Shown piece by piece: positions 16,645 to 24,645 of a stretch of 64,000 nucleotides of DNA. The stretch's first letter is position 1; every line of letters begins with the position of its first letter. The DNA comes from Zestosphaera sp. (GTDB taxonomy: Archaea > Thermoproteota > Thermoprotei_A > Sulfolobales > NBVN01), in the NCBI GenBank assembly GCA_038843015.1, contig JAWBSH010000002.1, positions 62,001-126,000 of the forward strand. The letters run 5' to 3'. The translations under genes were made by a program, and so were the position numbers. The notes beneath the pieces are model-generated. The model did not search any database, was not told the DNA's origin, and saw only the letters and a program-made list of their open reading frames with translations.

Positions 16645-18503
16645 CAACAACTAACCTTAGCCTTAACTCTTTCAATTTCTTTAGCTAATTCTCTCATGTC
16701 TAATCTCGCTAACGTTTCATCCTTAGGTATTCCTAACTCATCCCACCCCAGCCCCTCATAGTAACTAATTAGTTCCTTCTTCACGTCCTCCCTCCTAGGA
16801 GCCTCACCTCTCTTCGGTCCTGAAGGGAGTGGCTCGTAAAATCTTTCTGGGTTATCATCGTGTGTTCTAGGGTCCCAAAAAACGTCAGGACCTCCTAAGA
16901 GTAAGAGTACTCGCTGGATAGTTAGTGTCCTCACCCCAGTTAAGTAAACATCTTCTTCACTGAATCCCCAGCCAGTCACTGCGTTGAGATAATTAACTAG
17001 CTTCTTAACATCTACTGCGTTAAAGAAACATATTACAGCACTATCTAAGAAGGCTGTGAATGCTTCAGATTCTGTTGACTTAGACGGCACGCCGGCTGTC
17101 GACGTATGGTCTCCTCCCTGAACAGACCCAGCATAAGCGATTTTTTGAGGGTAGTCTAGGCCACTCCTTATGCCGTGAGCCCCCACGGCAATGCCCTTAA
17201 CTTGAACAGCATACTTTAGCAAGTCCGCCCCAGACTTTGCGCTAAGTTTCAACGCAGCTCTGTAAGTCCCTTCAGCTAGTATAGAGCCGATGTCTCTCTT
17301 ATACGCTATGTCATGAAGTAATTTCATGATGCAGTCTACATTCCCCCACCTCAACTCACAACCCACGTCTTCTATAGTCAAATAACCTTTCTCAAAGAGT
17401 TCTATAGCAAACCCCAAAACGTTTCCAGTCTGTATACCACAAAGTCCTAACTCGTCAGCTAATGCCGAGAGCTTAACTACAGACACTACATCGAATACTC
17501 CTAAATTACTCCCTAGATAGGCCCCCATCTCATAGTCGGGTCCGTCACTCACGTAAGACCTTAGATCATCAAGTACTCTGCTTATCTTCATGCATGACGT
17601 AGGGCAGCCCCAGTCACTCCATAAGTTCTTAATCCAACACTTCCTCTCAACTTCTTCATGAGTATAAGACCTCACGTTATGCCATTCTTCTGTCCAGTTC
17701 TTCACGGGTTCTGAACTAGTAACGTAGCCTGTATACCAAAGACCTTCAGTAGTGCCCCAATACCTAAAGACTCTCATCCTATTACTGAGTTCACTCAACA
17801 CCTCCTTCCTCAGCTTAACTACCTCATCTTCATTACTTACTTTAGGTAGGGGTCCATACCCCTTAACTGCTACAGCCTTAACTTTCTTAGACCCCATTAC
17901 GGCGCCATAACCTCCGTAACCGGCCGCGTGAGTAAGTTTACTCATGACTACTGAAGTTCTCACAAGGTTTTCTCCGGCAGGTCCTATGTAGACGTAACTA
18001 GGTAGCGTGTCAAGACCTAACTCTATTTTAATATCTCTGTAGAGTAAGTCATTAAATGCCTCAATAAACTTAAGACCTCCCAGACCCCATAGCTTAGTAG
18101 CGTCGCGGACCTGCACTCCTTCGTCGTCTACGTAAATATATACGGGATTCTCAGAAACTCCTCTCAGTATCAGTCCATCATACCCGGCAGACTTGAGCTC
18201 AACACCTATCTCGCTAGATAGTGTAGAGCCGACCACGCCCCCACTTAAGGGAGACTTACCAGAGATAACTAACTTTATTCCTGGATAATAACCCGTGAGA
18301 GGACCCGTGAGAATTACGAGTATGTTCTCAGAACTTAAGGGATCAACGAATTCCCATTTAGACCCTAATTCCTTCCATAAGATCCAGGTAGCGAGACCTC
18401 TGCCACCCACGAATCTCTTAAAGACGTCTTCAGGAACTTCAAAGGTCCTCGCAGTCTCTCTGCTTAAGTCAATGTCGAGGAGTCTTCCCCAAAAGCCAAA
18501 CAT
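16644..18503 (-). CDS. aor: Tungsten-containing aldehyde:ferredoxin oxidoreductase
   Basis: A 619-residue AOR-family enzyme oxidising aldehydes to acids with a tungstopterin. N-terminal MFGFWGRLLDIDLSRET and RFVGGRGLATWILWKE are typical, and the bis-pterin-binding AGENLVRTSVVM, THAAGYGGYGAVMGSKKVKA and GVAVGAHGIRSGLDYP blocks follow. Cluster cysteines are at CWIKNLWSDWGCPTSC plus a late Cys in DSAVICFF. ATG 18503 after GAGGGGTG gives normal length; upstream in-frame codons overlap the ferredoxin gene. Order ferredoxin-AOR-MoaD-like suggests a three-gene unit passing electrons to the four-cluster protein. Confidence 0.92.
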   Translation of the reverse strand: MFGFWGRLLDIDLSRETARTFEVPEDVFKRFVGGRGLATWILWKELGSKWEFVDPLSSENILVILTGPLTGYYPGIKLVISGKSPLSGGVVGSTLSSEIGVELKSAGYDGLILRGVSENPVYIYVDDEGVQVRDATKLWGLGGLKFIEAFNDLLYRDIKIELGLDTLPSYVYIGPAGENLVRTSVVMSKLTHAAGYGGYGAVMGSKKVKAVAVKGYGPLPKVSNEDEVVKLRKEVLSELSNRMRVFRYWGTTEGLWYTGYVTSSEPVKNWTEEWHNVRSYTHEEVERKCWIKNLWSDWGCPTSCMKISRVLDDLRSYVSDGPDYEMGAYLGSNLGVFDVVSVVKLSALADELGLCGIQTGNVLGFAIELFEKGYLTIEDVGCELRWGNVDCIMKLLHDIAYKRDIGSILAEGTYRAALKLSAKSGADLLKYAVQVKGIAVGAHGIRSGLDYPQKIAYAGSVQGGDHTSTAGVPSKSTESEAFTAFLDSAVICFFNAVDVKKLVNYLNAVTGWGFSEEDVYLTGVRTLTIQRVLLLLGGPDVFWDPRTHDDNPERFYEPLPSGPKRGEAPRREDVKKELISYYEGLGWDELGIPKDETLARLDMRELAKEIERVKAKVSC

Positions 18504-18516
18504 TAAGTAACACCCC

Positions 18517-19011
18517 TCAAACAACACCTAGCTTCTTAGCTAAGTCTCTTGAAGTCTCGATAGGGTTGTTTAAGTAAGACTTAACAACCTCTCCACCAGG
18601 TTTGCGAACTAACATTAACGCGTTGAAACCTATGGACTCACACACTCTCACACAGACTGGATCCCCGCCACACAGGTCACATATCACGACAGCTTTCTTA
18701 CCTCTCACTATCTTAGGTACTTTCCCGGGGCACGCACTCACGCAAGACCCACACAACACGCATGAGTCCTCACTAACTAATACAGCACCAGTCTCAGCTA
18801 CGCTTAAAGCTCTAGTAGGGCATGACGCTACACAAGGATAGTCATCACACTGGACGCATAAGTAAGGCACAGGAAATCCATAAATAGACTCATGAATTCT
18901 TATTCTTGAGGCTGCCGGCCAGATAAGGCCTTCATGCTTTAGTGAGCACTCAATCTCGCACAATCTACAACCTACGCACTTAGAATAGTCTCTTAATATC
19001 CATACTCTCAA
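18517..19011 (-). CDS. Four-cluster 4Fe-4S electron-transfer subunit for AOR
   Basis: A 164-residue polyferredoxin of the HycB/DMSO-reductase-B type. Cysteine groups are CVGCRLCEIEC, CVQCDDYPCVASC, CVLCGSCVSAC and CDLCGGDPVC, enough for four clusters. The start is TTG 19011 (RVWILRDYSKC). It lies 13 bp upstream of AOR on the same strand and very probably carries electrons from the tungsten enzyme to ferredoxin or another acceptor. Confidence 0.9.
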   Translation of the reverse strand: MRVWILRDYSKCVGCRLCEIECSLKHEGLIWPAASRIRIHESIYGFPVPYLCVQCDDYPCVASCPTRALSVAETGAVLVSEDSCVLCGSCVSACPGKVPKIVRGKKAVVICDLCGGDPVCVRVCESIGFNALMLVRKPGGEVVKSYLNNPIETSRDLAKKLGVV

Positions 19012-19080
19012 AACATAACACCAAATAATTCACGAGGATAAAATTTAAATACAAAAAGCTATAATTAGCTAGTTGCTGAG

Positions 19081-19713
19081 TTAAGTCTCTGCTTGCTTCC
19101 TTATAACTATTTTCTGGCCTATTAGTGCTGTGCTGGGTATAAGCACTGTGTTGCCGTCTTTTCTCTTAGCTATAGTGAATAGAGTTCCTATGTCAGTCAC
19201 TATTACTTCACTCTCTCCAGCAGCATCTATTATGTCACCGATCTTAAACGGCCTTGCTAGGAGCAAGAACATGCCGGATACGGCCTGACCGAGGACCTGC
19301 TGAGTAGCGAAACCTATTACTAACCCTATGAAGCCTCCTAAAGCTACGCCGGCAGCACCGCCAGCCACCCCGCCAGCGATGCCGGCCAGCAAAGCACCTA
19401 AGCCTAAGATCTTAATAAGACTCCTAACAGCTGCCGCAGCAGAAGGACCATACCGAGGAGAGAGCAAGACGTAAAACATAGACGCTATGGATGAGACTAT
19501 CAACCAACCAATCAACAAAGCTACTAAGACATACACGTAAGGCTGATAATCTCTCAGTACGAGCAATCCCTCCAGCGCTTTATTCTTCTCTACTAAGTCT
19601 GGTATAAAGTAATTAAAGAACCAGTTAAGAACTCCCAGAACTAACACAGCAACCACTATGTAGATTACTAATCTCCACAAAACAGATCCAAGAGAGTCCT
19701 TACTTGATGACAT
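19081..19713 (-). CDS. Small mechanosensitive channel, MscS family
   Basis: A 210-residue membrane protein with three to four helices. The pore-lining helix region is Gly/Ala-rich (GIAGGVAGGAAGVALGGFIG) and runs into the family signature FATQQVLGQAVSGMFLLLARPF, then KIGDIIDAAG and a short beta domain ending IRKQAET. It lacks the large C-terminal cytoplasmic vestibule of E. coli MscS, as many archaeal members do. It protects against osmotic downshift. No operon partner is obvious. Confidence 0.88.
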   Translation of the reverse strand: MSSSKDSLGSVLWRLVIYIVVAVLVLGVLNWFFNYFIPDLVEKNKALEGLLVLRDYQPYVYVLVALLIGWLIVSSIASMFYVLLSPRYGPSAAAAVRSLIKILGLGALLAGIAGGVAGGAAGVALGGFIGLVIGFATQQVLGQAVSGMFLLLARPFKIGDIIDAAGESEVIVTDIGTLFTIAKRKDGNTVLIPSTALIGQKIVIRKQAET

Positions 19714-19782
19714 AAGATAACCACCAAATAAATATATCTTAACCTTGGTTAATAAGTCTTTAGTAGTTTCTTTAAAATAGCT

Positions 19783-19908
19783 CTACTTCTTACTCTTTGT
19801 TTTCTCTTGAGTTTCAGTACTCTTAGCCTTACGAGATTCTTTAGACTCACTTATCATGAAAAGTGTAGTTCTTTGTCTACCACCCACCCTACTCACCTGC
19901 TTATACAT
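19783..19908 (-). CDS. Possible small basic protein, 41 residues
   Basis: ATG 19908 to TAG 19783 encodes 41 residues starting MYKQVSRVGGRQRTTLFM and ending in a Lys/Ser/Glu-rich tail (KSTETQEKTKSKK). The reverse-strand sequence TTATAA is upstream of the ATG, and AGGTGAG lies inside the first codons, so a GTG at 19896 is an alternative start. I recognise no family. The low-complexity tail is typical of small archaeal nucleic-acid-associated proteins but does not prove it. Confidence 0.35.
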   Translation of the reverse strand: MYKQVSRVGGRQRTTLFMISESKESRKAKSTETQEKTKSKK

Positions 19909-19965
19909 CGGTAATAGATTATAAGTTTTTATCCCGCGTTTATTATATGTGGTTAGGTGTTAGTG

Positions 19966-21111
19966 ATGAATGAGAGCGCTAACATATTATCTAATGAACC
20001 AGTCATTATGATACCTATATACATAACGCTGTCTGTTACGTATGTGTTCTTAGTAGCTGGGTCTGTCGGGTACGTTGCTTACAAACCCAAGAAAAAACCC
20101 TATAAAAGTGATAACGTTGAGTTTGTTCTCATAACTATAGCAAATAATAAAGTCAAGAATGCTTTGAAAGAAGCTCTAGAAAATCTCCGCAGGAGATTTA
20201 GAGACTACTTAGTATGGGTCGTTGTGGATGAGGGAGCCGAGCTAATGAGTTACTTGAGTGAGGTGAGTTCTTTAGACCCGTACTTGAGGCTCGTCGTAGT
20301 TCCTGAGACTTACGCGAGACCTTGTAAAGGCAAGGCACGCGCTATGAAGTACTTCATTGAGTACTTCGTAGAGGCTGATAACTGGTATGTTTTCCTAGAC
20401 GACGATAATATAATCCTGGATAACCACTTCCTCTATGAAATACCTTACTACGAGGAACTCGGCTACGTGGCTTTCAACCCAATACTAAAACCTAGGAAAG
20501 GTAACTCGACTCTTGCTTACGTGATTGACTGGATAAGATACTTTAATGACCTAACTTTATACAGGTTCTTCACAGGCTTTCTAGGGAAGCCTCTCTTAGG
20601 ACTACACGGCGAGTTATTAGGTATTAAAGGCCACGTACTAAAAGAACTCAACTTTAATTCATCGTCACTAGCTGAAGACTTCAGCTTAGCTATCGAGTTG
20701 GTTAAGAGAGATTACAGGACGTGGCAGTCAGGAACTATAGTAAGTATTAAGTCTCCTAACAGCTTGAACGATCTTCAAAAGCAGAGAGCTAGGTGGTTTA
20801 AGGGAGTTTTAAAAGACTTAAAACATGCTCCAAACCTGATGAGAGCTATAGTGGCTGTCAAATCTTTCCTCTGGGTTGCTCTAATATCAGTCGTTATAGC
20901 TGTATTAGTAACGAGTAGCTATTACAATTTGTTTGTCGTGTTTCTCATAATCCTTAATTCACTATATCACTGGTCAGCATATATGTACGGAGCATACAAA
21001 TCCGGAAAATTAAGGTACTTCTTAATAGCCCCCATAGCATGGGTAATTGAAGTCACGTCAATCTTTAGAGCGCCTACCATAAAAGACTTCTACGTAATCA
21101 ATAAGAACTAG
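19966..21111 (+). CDS. Membrane glycosyltransferase, family 2
   Basis: A processive GT2-type enzyme of about 381 residues. One N-terminal helix (about 15-37) is followed by a GT-A domain: KGKARAMKYF, the DXD-like FLDDDN, a SLAEDFSLA acceptor block and QKQRARWFKG (the Q-x-x-RW motif). Two C-terminal helices and an amphipathic tail follow. The layout matches the cellulose-synthase/hyaluronan-synthase-like group, so it likely makes a surface or lipid-linked glycan. ATG 19966 after GGTTAGGTG is preferred over GTG 19957. A TATA-like TTATAAGTTTTTAT lies at 19919-19932. A C/D sRNA gene ends directly against its stop on the other strand. Confidence 0.85.
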   Translation: MNESANILSNEPVIMIPIYITLSVTYVFLVAGSVGYVAYKPKKKPYKSDNVEFVLITIANNKVKNALKEALENLRRRFRDYLVWVVVDEGAELMSYLSEVSSLDPYLRLVVVPETYARPCKGKARAMKYFIEYFVEADNWYVFLDDDNIILDNHFLYEIPYYEELGYVAFNPILKPRKGNSTLAYVIDWIRYFNDLTLYRFFTGFLGKPLLGLHGELLGIKGHVLKELNFNSSSLAEDFSLAIELVKRDYRTWQSGTIVSIKSPNSLNDLQKQRARWFKGVLKDLKHAPNLMRAIVAVKSFLWVALISVVIAVLVTSSYYNLFVVFLIILNSLYHWSAYMYGAYKSGKLRYFLIAPIAWVIEVTSIFRAPTIKDFYVINKN

Positions 21112-21164
21112 TCAGCCGATGTCGGACACATCACTACCTCAGGAAGGGGAGCTCTCATCACGTA
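21110..21164 (-). ncRNA. C/D box guide sRNA (minus strand)
   Basis: Read on the minus strand: C box GTGATGA (21161-21155), 12-nt guide GAGCTCCCCTTC, D' box CTGA (21142-21139), C' box GTGATGT (21134-21128), 12-nt guide GTCCGACATCGG, D box CTGA (21115-21112). Both guides are exactly 12 nt, the archaeal norm. The second guide is complementary to the universally conserved 23S peptidyl-transferase sequence CGAUGUCGG; the box-plus-five rule points to U2504 (E. coli numbering). The D box abuts the stop codon of the glycosyltransferase gene. Confidence 0.85.
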
Positions 21165-21287
21165 CTTAATCTAACACAGTCTTCAACAAATCATGAGTGA
21201 GCGAGTTTATAAGTATTTCACGTTAGCGCGTCATTCTCGGTGTAATCTAATATGACTTAAGCTTATTAAACTTAAGACTAAGTAAAC

Positions 21288-21341
21288 ACAGTGATGAGGG
21301 ATCAACCGTCTGATGAGTGATGTTCCCAGGATGTCTGATTA
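21288..21341 (+). ncRNA. C/D box guide sRNA (plus strand)
   Basis: C box GTGATGA (21291-21297), guide GGGATCAACCGT, D' box CTGA (21310-21313), C' box GTGATGT (21317-21323), guide TCCCAGGATGT, D box CTGA (21335-21338). The first guide complements CGGUUGAUCC, the conserved sequence at the 5' end of archaeal 16S rRNA, predicting 2'-O-methylation at its first U. The second targets ACAUCCUGGGA; I could not place that site. A TATA-like CTTATTAAACTT lies about 25 nt upstream (21261-21272), so it has its own promoter. Confidence 0.88.
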
Positions 21342-21415
21342 ATCTTAAGTTATGTGAAAACTCGTAGAAATTCTGGCTTCGCTTATAAAGGAAGCTATAG
21401 ATAGTAAAGAATTCT

Positions 21416-22228
21416 TCAGCCTTTAACGCCCATCCTGACGGCCTCTCCTATGAATCTCTGCGCTACCATATACATTATTATTATAGGTATTGCGTAGAGT
21501 ATCGCTGTTGCTGCGAACATGTTCCAGTATGTAGTATAGGCCCCCACGTACTTGTACATTAGAACTGGTAAGGTTCGGAAACCGAAGAGGTTAGCTAGAA
21601 TAAACTCTGACCAAGCACCCATGAAAGCGAAGATAGCTAATACTAGGATTGGTGCCTTAGAGGAAGGAAGGATCACCCTGAACATGAGAGTCCACCAGCC
21701 ACTACCGTCAACGAAGGCGGCCTCATCTAACTCTCTAGGTATGCTGTCAAAGTAGTTTTTGAGGAGCCAAGTATTAAAGGGCACCATTCCAGAAACGTAG
21801 AGGAATGGTAGCACGTAGATATTGACTAGATTCAACTTACCTAAAAATACGAAGAGAGCTACAAGAGACGCTACACCAAAGCCTCCACTCACTTGACTGA
21901 ATATCAGGTAAGAGTATAGTGCAGTACTCTTGCCTCTAAATCTAAACCTCGAAAACGCGTATGCTGCCGGAGTTATAAATAGTAGTGCTAGGAACACAGT
22001 AGCTCCGGACACTAAAGAACTTAAAATTAATGAGTTCCTGAAGTCCACGTCGTTGATGACAGACAAGAAGTTATCTAAGGTGAAGTATGAGATATCAAAC
22101 GATAAGGTAGGCAGTCTCGAGAACGCGGTTAGGAAGATGTAAATAACTGGATAAAGAAGTATAGCAGTTATGGAGAACGCTACCGCAGTGATAAACAGTT
22201 TAAAGAGGTATACCTTAACCAACGTCAC
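21416..22228 (-). CDS. Maltodextrin ABC transporter permease, MalG-like
   Basis: A permease of about 270 residues and six helices, from the carbohydrate CUT1 family. The EAA loop is PRELDEAAFVDGSGWWTLMF, followed by RVILPSSKAPILVLAIFAFM. An early FSRFRFRGKS and the terminal VRMGVKG are also typical of MalG. GTG 22228, eight bases after GGGGTGG, is chosen; GTG 22240 and TTG 22222 are alternatives. It closes the operon amylopullulanase-MalE-MalF-MalG; no ATPase gene follows, so a distant MalK/MsmK must be used. Confidence 0.9.
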   Translation of the reverse strand: MTLVKVYLFKLFITAVAFSITAILLYPVIYIFLTAFSRLPTLSFDISYFTLDNFLSVINDVDFRNSLILSSLVSGATVFLALLFITPAAYAFSRFRFRGKSTALYSYLIFSQVSGGFGVASLVALFVFLGKLNLVNIYVLPFLYVSGMVPFNTWLLKNYFDSIPRELDEAAFVDGSGWWTLMFRVILPSSKAPILVLAIFAFMGAWSEFILANLFGFRTLPVLMYKYVGAYTTYWNMFAATAILYAIPIIIMYMVAQRFIGEAVRMGVKG

Positions 22229-22229
22229 C

Positions 22230-23183
22230 TTACTTACCACCCCTCTGAAAGACGAACCTAAACCACACGTAAACATACACTGAGAGTATTAGGACGACTA
22301 TAAGATAGAAGGAGGCCGCATAACCCCACTCATAGTCTCTCATGAATCTGTGATACCCATACAGAAGCAGTAAATCATTGCTGAAGATCAACTTACCCAT
22401 AAACCTAATCATAGGACCGCCGTCATTGAGAACGAAAGGAATTAGGAATGCTTGAAGAGAAGCACCTGACGTAAGAACTGCTACGAACGCTACTGTCCTC
22501 ATTATTAATGGCAAGACGATCTTAGTAGTTCTTGAGAATATGCTCGCTCCATCAACTATGGAGGCCTCAATAATTTCTTTAGGAATTCCCGATATGGCGC
22601 CGCCAACTACAGTCATTATGAAGGGGTAAGCCAGCCAAGCCTCTATGACGTTATATGCTAAGAAAGAGTCCCACTCATTCATGATAGTACCTACTGCTTG
22701 AAAAGGCCTACCAATAATAAACGAGAAAAACTGAGTTACGGGCCCATACCTAGGGTCTAGAACACCTCTCCATATCATGACAGATAATATAGCTGGTAGA
22801 GCCCAAGGCGTCAGCAACAACCCCCTCATTATCTTCCTCCCATAAATTAGTGGTGAGGAGAATAGGAACGCGAGACCTACTCCAATTAGTATCTTAAGAG
22901 GAACTGATGTTCCGAGAAATAATAAAGTCTTTAAGAGTGAGTAGTAAAAAGCTGGGTCATTAAATAACTGTATAAAGTTGTTCAGACCTATGAACATGAG
23001 GGGTCTAGCAGGGTAATCCGGGTTATACACGTTTATGTGGTTAGCGTTAGTGAAAGCCAGGTAGACTGAGAAAGCTATTGGCCATATGTTAAAAAATATG
23101 AAGAGGAGAAGTGAAGGAACCACAAGAATAAGTGCTATTTTAGCAGGAAAAAGGAGTTCTTCTTTACCTTTCGGCTTCTCCAT
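22230..23183 (-). CDS. Maltodextrin ABC transporter permease, MalF-like
   Basis: A 317-residue permease with six to seven helices. The N-terminal segment ALILVVPSLLLFIFFNIWPI is typical of CUT1 MalF/UgpA proteins, and the EAA loop is PKEIIEASIVDGASIFSRTT followed by KIVLPLIMRTV. ATG 23183 has GGTGGG upstream. It lies 14 bp after malE and nearly overlaps malG. Confidence 0.9.
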   Translation of the reverse strand: MEKPKGKEELLFPAKIALILVVPSLLLFIFFNIWPIAFSVYLAFTNANHINVYNPDYPARPLMFIGLNNFIQLFNDPAFYYSLLKTLLFLGTSVPLKILIGVGLAFLFSSPLIYGRKIMRGLLLTPWALPAILSVMIWRGVLDPRYGPVTQFFSFIIGRPFQAVGTIMNEWDSFLAYNVIEAWLAYPFIMTVVGGAISGIPKEIIEASIVDGASIFSRTTKIVLPLIMRTVAFVAVLTSGASLQAFLIPFVLNDGGPMIRFMGKLIFSNDLLLLYGYHRFMRDYEWGYAASFYLIVVLILSVYVYVWFRFVFQRGGK

Positions 23184-23197
23184 GCGCCTAACCCACC

Positions 23198-24595
23198 TTA
23201 CCCAGAAAGCTTCTGTAGTATCTGTTCCTGCGCATAATTAAGTGCTTCTTCAATCGTTGAAACTCCCTGATTTATAGCTGTTAAAGCATCGCTAACTGGC
23301 CCCCATACGTAATTCATTTCAGGACTTGAAGGCATGGGTATGCTGTTTTCTACTGCTTTAGCGTAACCATATACTACCGGTAATCTAGATAAACCTTCCC
23401 ACTCGAGGACAGTTTTAAGAACTGGCACGAAACCTGCCTCCTCAGCTAGTTTCTGTATAACTTTATTATTTAAGGTAAACCATAAAGCGAATAACACAGC
23501 TGCCTCCTTATTTTGAGAATTCGGGTTTAACCATATCAGCTTAACACCTGAGTAAGGCTTTGGTATTATAGTTTCTGAAATCTTCGGTAAGGGTGTTATA
23601 GTGAAGTTTATTCCAGCATCTCTAATTGCTTTAATATCCCAGGGTCCAGTCACTATGCACGGTGTTTTACTAGTTAGGAATAGATTTAACTGAGCGTCAT
23701 GACCTAAATCACCTTTATATAAGTACACGTAGATGTTCTCATAGAAGAACTTTATTCCATTTACAGTCTCCGTCAAGTTAACTCCCGGCTTCTTAGTAGT
23801 ATCGTCAAAGTAATAGCCTCCGAAGCCGTGTGGCCATGCAGAAACAAAGTATGGGTCAACCTGGTATGAGATCCCGTACTTATCTGCGTCAGGATTATAG
23901 TACTGTTGCATTATATTCTTCAGCTCATCAAAACTTTCTGGAATCTTACTTACTAACGCATTATTACATACTAGGGCAACTGTCTCAGCAGCCCAAGGCA
24001 AACCCCATATTTTGTTATTATAGGATGCCGCTCTCAAAGCAGATGAGACATACTGATTCAATATATCGTTCGTTAAGTACTGGTCTAAGGGAACTATCAT
24101 GGAGGCTTCAGCGAATCCTCCAGTCCAGTCGTGAGCCCACGTAAGTAAGTCAGGACCTCTCCCGATAGCTACTTGAGCTTGGTAGACATCCTTCATGCTG
24201 TCTTGATGAACCAAATTGACTTTTATACCCGGGTATTCGACGGTGAAGTTCGCGATTATGCTTCTTATAACATCCTCCTCGAAAGGCATCATAGAAACCC
24301 AGAAAGTAATCGTAACATCTATCTGTCTGTTTTTAGCTTTTTGAGCTATTTCATAGACCTCTCTAGTAACTGAAACCTCAACATCGCCAAACCTCAACTT
24401 ATACTCAACAGGTGTTGTTGGTGTTGGGGTTGGTGTGGTTGTTGGTGTAGTTACTGGTGTTGTTGTTGGTGTAGTTGTGGGTGTTGTTGTGGGTGCTGGC
24501 TGGCTAGTCATATAAATCAATACAGCAGCAACAACAGCAATCAAAATAACAACACCAACAACAATAGCAAGAGTCTTACTAATAGCCCTACCCAA
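23198..24595 (-). CDS. Membrane-anchored maltodextrin-binding protein, MalE-like
   Basis: A 465-residue extracellular solute-binding protein. An N-terminal helix (ISKTLAIVVGVVILIAVVAA) serves as signal/anchor, followed by a 30-residue Thr/Pro linker, then a family-1 binding domain: FWVSMMPFEEDVIRSIIANF, QVAIGRGPDLLTWAHDW and WGLPWAAETVALVCNN. The operon context with a secreted amylopullulanase indicates maltodextrins as substrate. TTG 24595 after GAGGTG is preferred to TTG 24610. The binding protein's N-terminal tether and the enzyme's C-terminal tether would hold both at the cell surface. Confidence 0.9.
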   Translation of the reverse strand: MGRAISKTLAIVVGVVILIAVVAAVLIYMTSQPAPTTTPTTTPTTTPVTTPTTTPTPTPTTPVEYKLRFGDVEVSVTREVYEIAQKAKNRQIDVTITFWVSMMPFEEDVIRSIIANFTVEYPGIKVNLVHQDSMKDVYQAQVAIGRGPDLLTWAHDWTGGFAEASMIVPLDQYLTNDILNQYVSSALRAASYNNKIWGLPWAAETVALVCNNALVSKIPESFDELKNIMQQYYNPDADKYGISYQVDPYFVSAWPHGFGGYYFDDTTKKPGVNLTETVNGIKFFYENIYVYLYKGDLGHDAQLNLFLTSKTPCIVTGPWDIKAIRDAGINFTITPLPKISETIIPKPYSGVKLIWLNPNSQNKEAAVLFALWFTLNNKVIQKLAEEAGFVPVLKTVLEWEGLSRLPVVYGYAKAVENSIPMPSSPEMNYVWGPVSDALTAINQGVSTIEEALNYAQEQILQKLSG

Positions 24596-24645
24596 AGCAA
24601 GACACCTCAAGTAATACTCTAAATTAAGGTTAAAAAAGTTATTAA

